Assembly (NCBI RefSeq): GCF_001942625.1
Contig: NZ_MLCL01000073.1
Location: 1-64,000 of the forward strand
Source: Mycobacterium syngnathidarum
GTDB lineage: Bacteria; Actinomycetota; Actinomycetes; Mycobacteriales; Mycobacteriaceae
DNA length: 64,000 nucleotides
Direction: 5' to 3'
A model generated the notes under the pieces. The model saw nothing but the letters and a program-made list of their open reading frames with translations. It was not told where the DNA came from and made no database searches. Positions 33,849-43,830 of this stretch are shown here, piece by piece. The translations under genes were made by a program, and so were the position numbers. Position 1 is the stretch's first letter. Every line of letters begins with the position of its first letter.

Positions 33849-34295
33849 CTACCCGAGCAGCACGAGCGTGACCGCGACCGAGGAGGACTCGGCGACTTCG
33901 CGAATGATTTGTTCGGCCTCTTTCGGATCGAGACCACCGATGCCTCCGCCGATGAGCGGCAGCGCCACGGACGCGATCCCGTGCGCGACTGCGAGTTCGA
34001 GCCCGACGGTCAGCGACGAGCGTAGCCATTCGGGTCGGGCGTCGGGGCCTGGCTGATACTGGCTGGCGCAGTGGATGATCGTCGTATCTCCCGGCCCTTG
34101 AGGACATATCATCGCCCCGCCAACTGGAAGATCACCGCGGCGCGCAAGCACCTCGTATTGGTGAATCGCGTTTGGGTGGCGCTGTTTCATGATTGCTGCG
34201 ACACCGGCGCCGGCGACCCCGATGCAGTTGACGCCATGTGCGAGCGCCTCAGACGGGTGCGCGAAGAGGTCGCCGGTCTCGATTGTGAAGCTCAT
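33849..34295 (-). CDS. Macro-domain protein
   Basis: 148 residues, essentially one macro domain: ALAHGVNCIGVAGAGVAAIM binds the distal ribose, IHCASQYQPG and ALPLIGGGIGGLDP complete the ADP-ribose pocket. Such proteins bind or hydrolyse ADP-ribose derivatives (ADP-ribose-1''-phosphate, ADP-ribosyl groups). It may reverse ADP-ribosylation, counter host or toxin modification, or handle NAD metabolites; no partner ADP-ribosyltransferase was found nearby. Confidence 0.8.
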   Translation of the reverse strand: MSFTIETGDLFAHPSEALAHGVNCIGVAGAGVAAIMKQRHPNAIHQYEVLARRGDLPVGGAMICPQGPGDTTIIHCASQYQPGPDARPEWLRSSLTVGLELAVAHGIASVALPLIGGGIGGLDPKEAEQIIREVAESSSVAVTLVLLG

Positions 34296-34364
34296 ACGGT
34301 TTCTCTTTCATTGGGTTGGTGGTTCAGGGGGACGTGACAGATCGAGATGAACTGCGGCGCAACG

Positions 34365-34460
34365 TCAGCACTCTCCGCAACATCGCTGCCGTTCATCGCA
34401 GTCGACCACGTAACCGCCGATGCAATATCTGGCTTCGAGGCCGCCATGCATGGCAGACAT
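34365..34460 (-). CDS. Very small Cys-rich ORF (31 aa)
   Basis: MSAMHGGLEARYCIGGYVVD then CDERQRCCGEC has five Cys near its end. No clear RBS. An overlapping GTG frame from 34479 is an alternative. Confidence 0.3.
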   Translation of the reverse strand: MSAMHGGLEARYCIGGYVVDCDERQRCCGEC

Positions 34461-34474
34461 CGTCAGCGATCCTG

Positions 34475-34765
34475 TCAGCCACAGTCGCTGCGCGAGTCGC
34501 GCAGCCCAGCGGAGAACTGGTCCCACGATCGCCCTGCCAACGTCAGTGGAGCCTTGTCTTTTATCGCCAGGCGGGACCCGTACTGTTCGCAATCGGTGAT
34601 CTGTTCTGCAGTGGCACCGCACGCGACTGCGAATTCCCGCGCCCGGAGCAAGATCGCCTCTTGCCCCTGCCGGTCCTCCCAGTGCCGCACGTGTGCCGGC
34701 AGCTGATTGAACCAGCAAGCGACGCCGAGCTGGTCCAGTGCGAATTGCAGTTCTGAGAGACTCAC
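34475..34765 (-). CDS. Small unknown protein
   Basis: 96 residues with helices and a Trp-rich stretch (VACWFNQLPAHVRHWEDR). Unknown function; RBS GGAG upstream of the ATG at 34765. Confidence 0.5.
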   Translation of the reverse strand: MSLSELQFALDQLGVACWFNQLPAHVRHWEDRQGQEAILLRAREFAVACGATAEQITDCEQYGSRLAIKDKAPLTLAGRSWDQFSAGLRDSRSDCG

Positions 34766-34775
34766 GGAAACTCCT

Positions 34776-34988
34776 CTACGCGTTTAGGATTCGGCTGTCG
34801 GGACTTGCTCCGTGGGCATCGTTGCGTGCCCGTCGCTGCGCGTGCGCGACGCGCCTTTCGGCATGGCGCCGACACACGGTGACCACACCGCGGCCGTAGC
34901 CGAACATGACCTGCAGCGTCGCCTGCTCGTGGCATTCGATGCTGGGGATGCCCAGTGCGTCGAAGTCCTTGTCAGGGCATGCGGTCAC
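34776..34988 (-). CDS. Small Cys/His protein
   Basis: 70 residues; the GTG at 34988 overlaps the clamp-like gene's stop (GTGA). C4, C19-x-E, C39 and several His in IECHEQATLQVMFGYGRGV ... CRRHAERR could form one metal site. Confidence 0.5.
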   Translation of the reverse strand: MTACPDKDFDALGIPSIECHEQATLQVMFGYGRGVVTVCRRHAERRVAHAQRRARNDAHGASPDSRILNA

Positions 34989-35770
34989 GCTGCGTCAGCT
35001 TCGGCGTTGTTGTCGTCGATCAGACCTATCGCTACCGGCACTTCCGGATCATCGACGTCCAGGTCGGGTGAATAGGCATGTGCAGCCAGTACCGCACGGA
35101 ACACCCCTGCGCACGTGATAGTCACGATCGAAGCTGGGTGTTCCCGCGTGTAGAGCTCGACAGGCTCTTTGAACACTGCAGTGATCGCGCTCATTTTCTT
35201 GATGGCATCAGCGGTGAACGATTGCACGTTGCCGGCGCCCAGCGGCGCGAGTGTCTGTTCGTCACCCGCTCCTCGCGTGCCGAGAATCTCTTTGGCACCA
35301 CGAGCATTGAGTCGGCTGATCGTCGAGCGGATCGGGAAGTCCTCGGCGTCCTGCAATGGGATGTAGTGGCGCGAGTCGGCCTCGCCCGGGTCGCCGTCGG
35401 TAAGCGTGCGCATCAGCAGCGTTGCGCCGTTGTCGACCACCGAGAGCTCAACGGAGCAGTCGGCTTCCTTGTCGAGCTTCTTGACCGCCGCTGCCGCACC
35501 CTTGGCCGCCGACAACAGTTGTGACGCCTGGTCGACCGAGAACTTCACCAACTTCAGATCGCCGTCGCACTCGAAGATCGCCTGCCCAGGACTGACACCG
35601 TCTGAGGCGATGAAGGCCAGGCTGTTCTGAGTTCCACTGTCACCGGCCTCCACCCGGCTCGAGCCCAGCACGACCGCGGCGTGGGTTGGGTCGTCGTTTC
35701 CCGAATAGGCCATCACTTTGGCCGCAGACAGTCCCTTGACGAACGATTCGTTGTCGATGATGACGGGCAT
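34985..35770 (-). CDS. Sliding-clamp-like protein (DnaN/PCNA-like), tentative
   Basis: 261 residues from the ATG at 35770. The pattern suggests a short processivity clamp: helix SVDQASQLLSAAKGA, strands LSVVDNGATLLMRTLTD, and a C-terminal EPVELYTREHPASIVTIT then AGVFRAVLAA that parallels the end of DnaN (substrate-loop strands followed by the last hydrophobic strand). It is shorter than DnaN (about 370), closer to two-domain clamps. With polymerase, primase, helicases and ligase on the element, a clamp would complete the set; the call rests on pattern only. Confidence 0.4.
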   Translation of the reverse strand: MPVIIDNESFVKGLSAAKVMAYSGNDDPTHAAVVLGSSRVEAGDSGTQNSLAFIASDGVSPGQAIFECDGDLKLVKFSVDQASQLLSAAKGAAAAVKKLDKEADCSVELSVVDNGATLLMRTLTDGDPGEADSRHYIPLQDAEDFPIRSTISRLNARGAKEILGTRGAGDEQTLAPLGAGNVQSFTADAIKKMSAITAVFKEPVELYTREHPASIVTITCAGVFRAVLAAHAYSPDLDVDDPEVPVAIGLIDDNNAEADAA

Positions 35771-36295
35771 GCGTTCCACCTTCTGATTCCTTGGCTCCCG
35801 CCGCGGTGAATCCCGGCGACGAGCAGCATCGGCGGTGTGGGTGCCGGGCTGCGGGCACAACATTGGTCCCAACGTTTGCGTTCGGCCGTCTACGGCGCGG
35901 TGGGGTACACCTGACCCAGCATCGGCGCCTGACGCCCCGCTACAGACATCTCCACACGCGCCGCTACAACGATCGCCACGAGAGGGGACACGTCGGCCGA
36001 TAAGCGGCCCGGTTCACCGTTCTGAACTGCCTGTTGGCGCTGCGTTTCGACGGAACCGTGCATTCCCACGGAACTACGCGCAGCGCTACAACCACCGCGC
36101 CGTAGCGCTTCCAACAGCCCCCGTGACCGTTGACTGTGACTCCGTGCGAGACAACTTGCCGCAAGGCAACCACGGGACATGACACGCTATTGAAGCACCG
36201 CCTGCCTTCAGGGCGCGCCCACCGCGGCGGCGACAGTCCCCGCAAGTCGCGCCGTAGTCGCCGCAGTCGCGCGAGTGCGGCGACAGTCTGCGATC
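35771..36295. other. Long non-coding region between divergent genes
   Basis: About 525 bp with no convincing gene. It separates the clamp-like gene (minus) from the HNH gene (plus), so it holds two promoters. The last ~100 bp are made of imperfect gcggcgacagtc/gccgcagtcgcg repeats (36227-36290). Position and repeats make it a second candidate for a control or origin site, without firmer evidence. Confidence 0.4.
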
Positions 36296-37075
36296 GTGGC
36301 TGACAGAGAGTCGAAGAAGTCCAAAAAGGGTGGCGTGCTCGGAGTTTCGGGCGAACTTGCACGGACAGTGTTGGTGATCGCCGCCATCATCGTGGCGATC
36401 GCTGTCATTGTCCGCGTCGGTCCGAACGGTGTGCGCGCCTATGCCGACACCGCCATCAACTGGGCAACCGAACGGATCAACCCGGCTCAAACCTTGCCGG
36501 ACGGAATCGGAGGGACGGGCACCCCGAGCGACGACCCGGCCACGCTGACGGTAGCCAAGTCGGGGTCCATGCGCGGGTACGCCCGAGACCGCTTCGGTGC
36601 GGCGTGGACCGATAACGTGGACGTCGAATACGGACACAATGGATGCAACACCCGCGACGACATCCTGGCTCGGGATATGACCGGAGCCCTGACCCGCGAC
36701 GGCTGCAAAGTACTCTCTGGCACGCTGGCCGACCCGTATACAGGCACCGTGGTCACTTTCACCCGCGGCCCAGATACATCGGCCCGCGTGCAGGTCGATC
36801 ATCTAGTGGCATTGGCCAATTCGTGGGTGTCGGGGGCGGCGTCATGGTCGCCGCAGCGGCGCACGCAGATCGCGAACGACCCCTTGAATCTGATGGCCGC
36901 CGACGGTTCGGCAAACCAGTCCAAGGGCGCGGCTTCGGCCGATCAGTGGTTGCCGCCGAACCCATCCTTCCAGTGCACGTACGTCAAGCGACAGGTGCAG
37001 GTGAAGAACAAGTACCGGCTCACTGTGACCGCCGCCGAGAAGTCGGTGATGATGCGTTTCCGAGGGTACTGCTGA
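36296..37075 (+). CDS. Membrane-anchored DUF1524/HNH-type nuclease
   Basis: 259 residues (a GTG at 36275 is an alternative start). One membrane helix (about 24-42, ARTVLVIAAIIVAIAVIVRV) precedes an extracytoplasmic domain with VQVDHLVALANSWVSGA, a DPLNLMAADGSANQSKG motif and paired cysteines, the pattern of GmrSD-C/DUF1524 HNH proteins common in actinobacteria. The VDHL His and the DPLNL Asn are the expected catalytic positions. Possible surface nuclease acting on incoming or secreted DNA. Confidence 0.75.
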   Translation: MADRESKKSKKGGVLGVSGELARTVLVIAAIIVAIAVIVRVGPNGVRAYADTAINWATERINPAQTLPDGIGGTGTPSDDPATLTVAKSGSMRGYARDRFGAAWTDNVDVEYGHNGCNTRDDILARDMTGALTRDGCKVLSGTLADPYTGTVVTFTRGPDTSARVQVDHLVALANSWVSGAASWSPQRRTQIANDPLNLMAADGSANQSKGAASADQWLPPNPSFQCTYVKRQVQVKNKYRLTVTAAEKSVMMRFRGYC

Positions 37076-37129
37076 ACTCGCCGCGCCACCGGCCAGACAT
37101 CGACGCCGAGGCCTTTACCGTCCCCGGCC

Positions 37130-37843
37130 ATGCCCACCCCCACCGTCTCTGCTGTGGCCACCGCACTGGCCGCCGTCCTATTGGCCAGCGGCTGCTCGAC
37201 TACTGCAGCTCCACCGCCGACAGGCTCGCCCCCGGCCGCGGAGACAGCCGCCGCAGCACCGGACCTTCCCTCTGACCCGTCCGCCGCGGTGGCCGATGCA
37301 GCTCTAAGGCTGCGCACCACAACCGCGGCAACCATCATGGTGGCCACCACCGGAATAGAGAATCTGATTGCATCGTCCTACGCGGCGCAGGTGAGCACCG
37401 ACCCGGCAGCCGCGAACGGCAACGCCAACCTCATGATCAACGGCGAACGGCAGCAGGCGAACTTCCAAGTCCGAGACGGCGAGCTGTTCCTCGACTCCGC
37501 GGACGGAGAACCTTTCACTGTCGGCCCAGCGCGCGGAAACTTCGACCCGACACTGCTTCTGGACCCGCAGCTGGGCCTGGCGTCGATGATCGAAACAATC
37601 TCACCGGTGTCGTTCGAAGGTCCACAACCGGTCAACGATGGACAGGTCGCCGGCACGGTGAAACTCCGCGGTGAACTTCCCGGCGCCGCCGCCGAGGCCG
37701 TACTCCCCCGCGACAGCCTGCGCAACCGGGTATCCGTGCCCGTGACACTGTGGCTGGACCCTGACGCCGGCAATGCGCTGGTACAGCTCATCATCACCGC
37801 TAGGGGCGGAGCGCTGACTCTGCAGATCCGCGACACACACTGA
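37130..37843 (+). CDS. LppX/LprAFG-family lipoprotein
   Basis: 237 residues. The lipobox LLASGC places the acylated Cys at 22. The mature part matches the LppX_LprAFG family, mycobacterial lipid-carrier lipoproteins: LRTTTAATIMVATTGIENLI ... GNANLMINGERQQANFQVRD ... GTVKLRGELPG ... VPVTLWLDPDAG. These bind triacylated lipids in a hydrophobic cleft outside the membrane. The presence on an element with T7SS genes suggests envelope adaptation. Confidence 0.85.
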   Translation: MPTPTVSAVATALAAVLLASGCSTTAAPPPTGSPPAAETAAAAPDLPSDPSAAVADAALRLRTTTAATIMVATTGIENLIASSYAAQVSTDPAAANGNANLMINGERQQANFQVRDGELFLDSADGEPFTVGPARGNFDPTLLLDPQLGLASMIETISPVSFEGPQPVNDGQVAGTVKLRGELPGAAAEAVLPRDSLRNRVSVPVTLWLDPDAGNALVQLIITARGGALTLQIRDTH

Positions 37844-37849
37844 TCCCGC

Positions 37850-37898
37850 ATACGACAACGCCCCGGCCCAGACCACCGGAACCGGGGCGTTGTCGTAT
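37850..37898. terminator. Bidirectional terminator
   Basis: A 17-bp perfect stem (37850-37866 with 37882-37898) lies between the lipoprotein and the convergent eccC gene. Confidence 0.88.
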
Positions 37899-37901
37899 GC
37901 C

Positions 37902-40900
37902 CTACTTTTGTTCGAACCTCGCCGCCACCGCATTGACATCGATGTGCGCCGTCTGCACCATCTCGTACGCGTCCGCGTCGATGATGAGCCGCCCCTGGCC
38001 AGGACGCCACCGAGAAGGCTTGAGATGGTACGCCTGCGGGATAGGCATACCCGAGGACGGTTGCCCGGCCAACTGCAGGATCGGGGCCATCATTTTCTCG
38101 CGCAGTGCCGCAAGCATCGCGGCCGACTTCACCCGGTCGTTGAACCCACCGTCGTCGGAGATGATGAAGTGCACCCCGAGGTCAGTTCCCGTCGACAGCA
38201 GCTTGGAGACTGTCTGATCGCCGACTTCGACAGTGTCGAACACGGTCTTGGCCATGTAGCCCTCGGAGATTGCGTGAAAGTTGTCGATGTACACGTACAC
38301 CTCCGGACCAGTGAAGTAGGTCCGGTTGATCAGATCCTCGGCGGTTGCGTCCTCGCTGGGTCGACGTTGGCCCATCAGCCGCACCAGCATGTCGGCAACA
38401 TCTTTGAGATCCTCAGCCGAGCTGACATAGCCAGGGGGCCGGATCCGATTGGTTGTGCCGTCCGCGCGAGGCTCGCCGAACTTCGCCGGCCGCACGTGAC
38501 CACGCGCGTAGAGGCGGTCTCGTTCGCCGAGTTGCTGACGCAGCGGGTCGATGACGACGATCACGGCGTCCTTCGGCGCGAACTGACGCATCACCGACTC
38601 CATGTGCATCCGCAGCACATTGGTCTTGCCACAGCCTTTCTCGCCGTACACCAGCAGGTCCTGCGACCTGTTCGGAACGAGCGCGAGTTCCAGGGTGTCC
38701 GTCAGGGAGCCCACCGGGAAGTGTGTCTGTACCGGATGACGGTTCGGTGGGACCAGCGGCGCATAGACCGACCAGATCGTCTCAAAGTCGATCACCGGGT
38801 CTGCGGGTCGGACAACAGGCACCTGCTCGGCGGCGAACACCTCGGCCAGCTGGTCGCACAGGCCCCGGATCTCGGCGCCATAGTCGTTCACCTCGAACAC
38901 CGGCATGCCCCTGGCGAACGAATCGGGTTCGATTTCGCGGTTGATCGGCACCACCGTTCGAGCCTGCTTGGTGCTGTACGGATCCACCGACCGTCCCGGC
39001 TGATCTTGCGGGATCAGGGTTTTGAGATTCATCCGCAGCTCTGGAGCCATCTTGGCGCCGGCGTAATCGGTTGCAGGCAACTGCACACCACCGGGAACGT
39101 CGATGGAGTAGTGAGCCACGTTGCCGCTGGTGCCGCCGCCGGAAGAATCAGCGGTGAACACCAGATGCACACCGACAGCAGCGCCGAGGTCGAGGATCGG
39201 GCGCAGCAGCTTGGCCCGTTCGGAACGGTCTTCGCCGAGGAACCCCCCGATGCCGTCGATCAGCACCATCACCCGACCGTATGGGTCACCGGGAACAGGG
39301 TTGTCGACTTTTGAGTCAAGGTAGGCGTCCACCGAGGAGACTGCACGGTCCACCATCGCTTCACGGCGAAGCCCGATGACTCGCCGGGCCTCACCCAGGA
39401 TCCGCGACACTCCGTCAGCGCTGCCGGGGGCTGCATACGACGCTACGTTCGGGCTGTTTTTGACCTCGCCCAGCTTGCCGGTTCCGTAGTCGGCGAGCAT
39501 AAACGCCAGCCGGCCCGGCCCGTACTGCAGGCAGCCACAGATGACCAGCGTCTGCAACAACGTGGTGCGCCCGGACTTACCGCCACCGGCAATAACCTGG
39601 TGCGGCAGAGCGCCGCTGAAGTCCATGAACCATGGCAAGCGGGTGTGCTTCTCGGGCACATCGAGGTCGCCGATACGGATACTCAGCCCCACAGAGGAAC
39701 GGCTCAGATTCAGTGTCGGCAGACTCAGAGGCTCACGCAGTGAGGGCTTCCACAGGTCGAGCACCTTCATGTCCGCCAGCCGAGAAACCTTCTCCAGCAG
39801 TACGTCACTCATCCTGTCGCCGGTTTCCTCCTGCTTGACGTTGACGACCTCGCCGTCGACGACCGTTGGAGTGAAGCTGCGTTCGGTGAACAGGGCGAAC
39901 GGCAGGACCGCTTCTGCGATCGCCTCAGCCGAATCGCCGCCCGAGCGGGCGCGTTCGACCACCGTCTTGCGTATGTAGGCGGCCTCGTGATGGAACGCCG
40001 CGACCTCGACCGGGCCGTGGTCGGTGGTGAACTTGCGCAGGATCTTGCCCTTGAGGTTGCCTTTGATCATCCGGGCCGCGTCGTCGGTGCCGAGCATCAC
40101 GTTCGAATGCTGGGGCGAGTTCACCGCCAACGAGTAGCGGAACGTCAAGTGCTGCAGAAGATCACCGAGCACGGACTGGTCGATGTACTGACTGCACATG
40201 ACCAGGTGCATGCCGAGTGAACGGCCAACGCGGCCGACTCGAGTCAACAGTTCCAGGTATCCCGGACGTTTCTTGAGGAATTCACCGAACTCGTCGATGA
40301 CGACAATCAGGTCCGGCACCGGAGGCCACAGCGGATCGTTGGGATGTTTCTGCTGCTGCTCGCGGTATTCGAAGATGTCCTTGCATCCCTTTTCGCCGGT
40401 GATGAACTCCTCGCGACGGGTGACCTCACCATCGATCACCGCGCCGAGACGATCCACCAGCTCTGCGGTGTGCTCCAGATCGGAGATGTTGGCCACCACG
40501 TGCGGAATCCGGTCGGGGTCCATCCCCAGGAATGTCGAACCGCCTTTGAAGTCAGCGAGGATAAGCGCCACCTTGTCGGGCCCGTACAAGGCGAGCAGCG
40601 CCAGCACAATTGCCCGCAGAAAGTACGACTTCCCCGATCCGGTGCGGCCGGCGATCGCCCCGTGTGGGCCGTTGCCGTCGCGGTTCTCCTCGTAGAAGTT
40701 CAGGAAGCTCAGCTCGGGGGTGAGTTCATCGCCCTTGCGCATGTACCCGAACGGAACTTTGATCTCGTCGGTGAACGCGTTGGACTTCCACACTTTGATG
40801 AGGTCGTGCGTTTCGATGTTGCCTATCGCGATGGCTTCGAAGAAGTCCGGAATATGTTCGGCCCGCTCATCCTGGACTCCGCCTCCGGCACCATAGCCTT

Positions 40901-42131
40901 TCGGGCGGTGCTGATACATCGCACGCGCGAACGTCTCGGCCAGGGTCGCCGACGCGGAATCGGCTGCCGCGGCGTCGTAGTCTTCGAGCGTCGACACGCG
41001 GCCGTTCTTGAGCAGAATGCGCGACCGCTCTTCAGAGACCAGATCGGTGCCGTAGCGCACCACGAGCCATGTCATGCCATCCATCCCGCCGGCCATCGTC
41101 GCCGGCCATGCCACCATCTGCTCAGGGGTATCGACAATCACCAGCAAGTGCGGTGGCCGATCATCCCCGCCGGAACGGATCCGCTCGATCACAGCTGCGT
41201 GGCGCACCGCGAACTCGTCCAGACTGCGCCACGCCAGCAGGCGAGGGCCGGTCCCCTTCTCTACCTTCGAGATGTCCTCGAGGTGCGGCAACCACTTGAT
41301 CCATTCCCATGCCTTCGGATCATCGGTAATGACACCGATATTCAGATCACTGGGTCGGTGGTTGAACGCCAGACTCATCACCATTGCCCGCACCAGATCC
41401 AGGCGCGCCGACTCGTCACCGCGCAGCGCGTAAGCAGGCCACTCGCTCAAGCGCACGTCGATCGGCAGGTTGGCCACCACCGACAATGTGTTCATTGCCC
41501 GCTGGTACCGCACCAAGGTGACCGGTTCGGTCATCTCGATCACCATCTCCTCAGCCTTGGGCAGCTTCGGGAACAGCGGAGCCACACCGATGCCCACCCG
41601 GGCCCGCAGGAACGGGTTCGCCGTCAGATGCTTGACGTCCGGATCCTGTTCGCTCTCAGGGGGAACCACCCGGCCGATGTCCGGATTCGGATCTGCCTGC
41701 CACATTTCCTCAGTTCCCACCAGGGACAGGAGATCCGACGGGTGCGGGAAGCAGGTAGTGCGCAGATCATGCATCGCCCGGCCCTGGTCGTGGATTTCGG
41801 CGCGCCGCTCCCGCAAGTCCAAGTCGTAGCGCTCGATCTCTTGCTCGATGTCGCCACCGGACGCACCCCCGCGCTGGGTGCTCAGATGCATGATCAGCAT
41901 CATCATCATCATTGGAACGCTGAACAAAACCGAGGTGATCGCGCGGACACCCAACAGCGCCATGCCCCCCACCATCGCGACCATGACTCCGACCATGAGA
42001 AGCGGAAGCATCCGTTGCCAGGTCGGCCGGCGGTCCGGCTCCGGCGCGGGCAGCGGAGCCGGGATCTCCACCCCGGTCGGACTGAGCTGTGTCTGCGGCC
42101 GTGGTGCTGGCCGGAACTCGTTGAACAACAC
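37902..42131 (-). CDS. eccC: Type VII secretion ATPase EccC
   Basis: 1409 residues. Two membrane helices (about 41-61 and 67-82) anchor it in the inner membrane. Three FtsK/SpoIIIE-type ATPase domains follow: D1 with GRTGSGKS (495-502) and VVIDEF; D2 with GGGKSGRTT near 850; D3 with GEKGCGKT near 1164. EccC is the motor and substrate receptor of ESX systems, forming the core complex with EccB, EccD and EccE. This is a full, single-chain EccC, not the split EccCa/EccCb type. It follows eccB by 37 bp. Its D1 is closely similar to the first domain of the hybrid protein at 228-3134. Confidence 0.96.
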   Translation of the reverse strand: MLFNEFRPAPRPQTQLSPTGVEIPAPLPAPEPDRRPTWQRMLPLLMVGVMVAMVGGMALLGVRAITSVLFSVPMMMMMLIMHLSTQRGGASGGDIEQEIERYDLDLRERRAEIHDQGRAMHDLRTTCFPHPSDLLSLVGTEEMWQADPNPDIGRVVPPESEQDPDVKHLTANPFLRARVGIGVAPLFPKLPKAEEMVIEMTEPVTLVRYQRAMNTLSVVANLPIDVRLSEWPAYALRGDESARLDLVRAMVMSLAFNHRPSDLNIGVITDDPKAWEWIKWLPHLEDISKVEKGTGPRLLAWRSLDEFAVRHAAVIERIRSGGDDRPPHLLVIVDTPEQMVAWPATMAGGMDGMTWLVVRYGTDLVSEERSRILLKNGRVSTLEDYDAAAADSASATLAETFARAMYQHRPKGYGAGGGVQDERAEHIPDFFEAIAIGNIETHDLIKVWKSNAFTDEIKVPFGYMRKGDELTPELSFLNFYEENRDGNGPHGAIAGRTGSGKSYFLRAIVLALLALYGPDKVALILADFKGGSTFLGMDPDRIPHVVANISDLEHTAELVDRLGAVIDGEVTRREEFITGEKGCKDIFEYREQQQKHPNDPLWPPVPDLIVVIDEFGEFLKKRPGYLELLTRVGRVGRSLGMHLVMCSQYIDQSVLGDLLQHLTFRYSLAVNSPQHSNVMLGTDDAARMIKGNLKGKILRKFTTDHGPVEVAAFHHEAAYIRKTVVERARSGGDSAEAIAEAVLPFALFTERSFTPTVVDGEVVNVKQEETGDRMSDVLLEKVSRLADMKVLDLWKPSLREPLSLPTLNLSRSSVGLSIRIGDLDVPEKHTRLPWFMDFSGALPHQVIAGGGKSGRTTLLQTLVICGCLQYGPGRLAFMLADYGTGKLGEVKNSPNVASYAAPGSADGVSRILGEARRVIGLRREAMVDRAVSSVDAYLDSKVDNPVPGDPYGRVMVLIDGIGGFLGEDRSERAKLLRPILDLGAAVGVHLVFTADSSGGGTSGNVAHYSIDVPGGVQLPATDYAGAKMAPELRMNLKTLIPQDQPGRSVDPYSTKQARTVVPINREIEPDSFARGMPVFEVNDYGAEIRGLCDQLAEVFAAEQVPVVRPADPVIDFETIWSVYAPLVPPNRHPVQTHFPVGSLTDTLELALVPNRSQDLLVYGEKGCGKTNVLRMHMESVMRQFAPKDAVIVVIDPLRQQLGERDRLYARGHVRPAKFGEPRADGTTNRIRPPGYVSSAEDLKDVADMLVRLMGQRRPSEDATAEDLINRTYFTGPEVYVYIDNFHAISEGYMAKTVFDTVEVGDQTVSKLLSTGTDLGVHFIISDDGGFNDRVKSAAMLAALREKMMAPILQLAGQPSSGMPIPQAYHLKPSRWRPGQGRLIIDADAYEMVQTAHIDVNAVAARFEQK

Positions 42132-42168
42132 GGAAGGTCCTTCCTTCGAAGCAGGTCAGGGTGTCGGA

Positions 42169-43830
42169 TCAGCCGGCGGCGTCAGCAGTGGGCGCCGGTA
42201 CGGCGGAGGCAGAATCGGTGGGCGCTACGGTCTCCTCCGGCGCCGAATCGTCAGGCGGCGCAGCCGGCGGCGGGGTCTGGTCCCCAGTGGGGCTAGGAGC
42301 TTGCGCGGGCGGTGCCTGGTTGGCGGTCCTCGCCGGACTCGGTACCTGAGAGAATGGCTTGATCGTTCCCTGCATCACCTGTGCGTTCTTGATCGACAAC
42401 GTGGCCCCAGGCGCATACAGCTTGGCCACCGACCACGGGATCGGGGTCGGGAACACGTTCTCGAGTCCTAGCGCCTTCACTGTCGGGTCGTAGGAGACGT
42501 CGAGCTTGTTGCCGCTGTCTGGAATCACCGCATCGATCGGGAAGCGGGTCCCGTTCGGGTCGATCCACAACACCTGTTCGGCGGCCACCGAATCAGCGGC
42601 GTCCCCGGTGACGCGGGCATACCAGCCATACCCCGGTCGCGTGATCGCGTCGGTCGCCTGCTCGGCGGTTCCCTCGTTGGGCAGCAGGCGCACGGTCGAG
42701 ATACGTCCTGCTTCAGTCAGTGGCATCTTCGAGTTGGTGAAAACCCGTGTGTGCGCCGCCAATTCACCGCGAGTCTTAGTCCAGCTCCAGCACAGCGCTG
42801 GATTCGAGACGAGGGTCGGCACCGACGACGGGAACCGGCCGTCGTCGACGATCGACACGCGTTCGAAGGTCTGCACTGTGGCGGGATCCTCGATCAGCCG
42901 CTGTGCAGCACCGACATTGACCATCATCTGGGCCAGCACGGGCCCCACTTGCTGAATTCCGGTGCGGCCCACCAGATAGAAGGCGCGGGCCCCTGATGCG
43001 GTGGACACCGTCAACACGTCGCCGATAGCCGACCCGGGGACCGCTGCGCTTGGCTGGCCCTGATCAGCCAGTTGCGGTGCGGTCAAGACCGGCGAGGCCG
43101 AAATCGCCCCCAGTAGTGCCGGGGACACCACCGCGGCCGAGTCAATGCGGGCGGGAGTCAGACCCAGAGCGGCTTGTGCGGCGAAGTCGCCTCGGCCCAC
43201 TTGAGCACGGGTGTCACGGTAGATCAACCACAGCTGAGAAGGATCGGTGGACGGTCGAACCAGAACTGCCCGCGTCTGGCCAAGGTCCTCGCCACCTTCC
43301 AACATGTCTTTCCCAGCGATGACCGCAGTGGTGATGTCACCGGAGCGCAGCAGCGACAACGGCACAGCGGTGTCGCGCCAGTCGCACACCGTCCAGGCCG
43401 CCTCTTCATCGGTACGCGGCGTAAGCAAGTTCGGCGCATTGGGGATTCCCATCAGTGGGCCAGTCGGCATCGAACGCAGCGCGATATCGGTGACGACCTT
43501 CGCATCGTCGGCCTTGCCCACAATCAGCCTCGCGGAGGCCAGGTTGGTCACCGGGTGCAGGCGCCCATTGAACTGGACGAACATGCCACCGCTTCGGGTC
43601 GTGACAATTTCGGCGACACTGCCGTCAGGTTTCGGACTGATCAGCGACACCACGAACGCCGCAACCAGGATAAGGATGCCGCCTCCGAAGCCCAGCCCGA
43701 GCCAGCCGCGCATTCGCTTCAAAGGGGAACCTAGGCCCCGCACATCCTGACGCGACAGGGCTTCGTCGACACGATTCAATTCGCGCCTGTATCCCTTGAT
43801 CTGCCGCGGGGTTGTCAGATACCAGGGCAC
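42169..43830 (-). CDS. eccB: Type VII secretion core component EccB
   Basis: 553 residues. A cytoplasmic N-terminus (PRQIKGYRRELNRVDEALS...) precedes one membrane helix (about 43-65) and a large periplasmic part with EccB hallmarks: GRLHPVTNLASARLIVG near 85-110 and MGIPNAP. The C-terminal ~60 residues are Ala/Pro-rich. EccB assembles with EccC in the ESX membrane complex. It heads the eccB-eccC operon; its promoter must lie in 43831-44120. Confidence 0.95.
   Translation of the reverse strand: MPWYLTTPRQIKGYRRELNRVDEALSRQDVRGLGSPLKRMRGWLGLGFGGGILILVAAFVVSLISPKPDGSVAEIVTTRSGGMFVQFNGRLHPVTNLASARLIVGKADDAKVVTDIALRSMPTGPLMGIPNAPNLLTPRTDEEAAWTVCDWRDTAVPLSLLRSGDITTAVIAGKDMLEGGEDLGQTRAVLVRPSTDPSQLWLIYRDTRAQVGRGDFAAQAALGLTPARIDSAAVVSPALLGAISASPVLTAPQLADQGQPSAAVPGSAIGDVLTVSTASGARAFYLVGRTGIQQVGPVLAQMMVNVGAAQRLIEDPATVQTFERVSIVDDGRFPSSVPTLVSNPALCWSWTKTRGELAAHTRVFTNSKMPLTEAGRISTVRLLPNEGTAEQATDAITRPGYGWYARVTGDAADSVAAEQVLWIDPNGTRFPIDAVIPDSGNKLDVSYDPTVKALGLENVFPTPIPWSVAKLYAPGATLSIKNAQVMQGTIKPFSQVPSPARTANQAPPAQAPSPTGDQTPPPAAPPDDSAPEETVAPTDSASAVPAPTADAAG

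Noticed and set aside
40344..42296. 650-codon plus-strand frame opposite eccC
   Set aside because: Shadow frame; His/Arg/Gln-rich with no domain, while the minus strand is clearly EccC.
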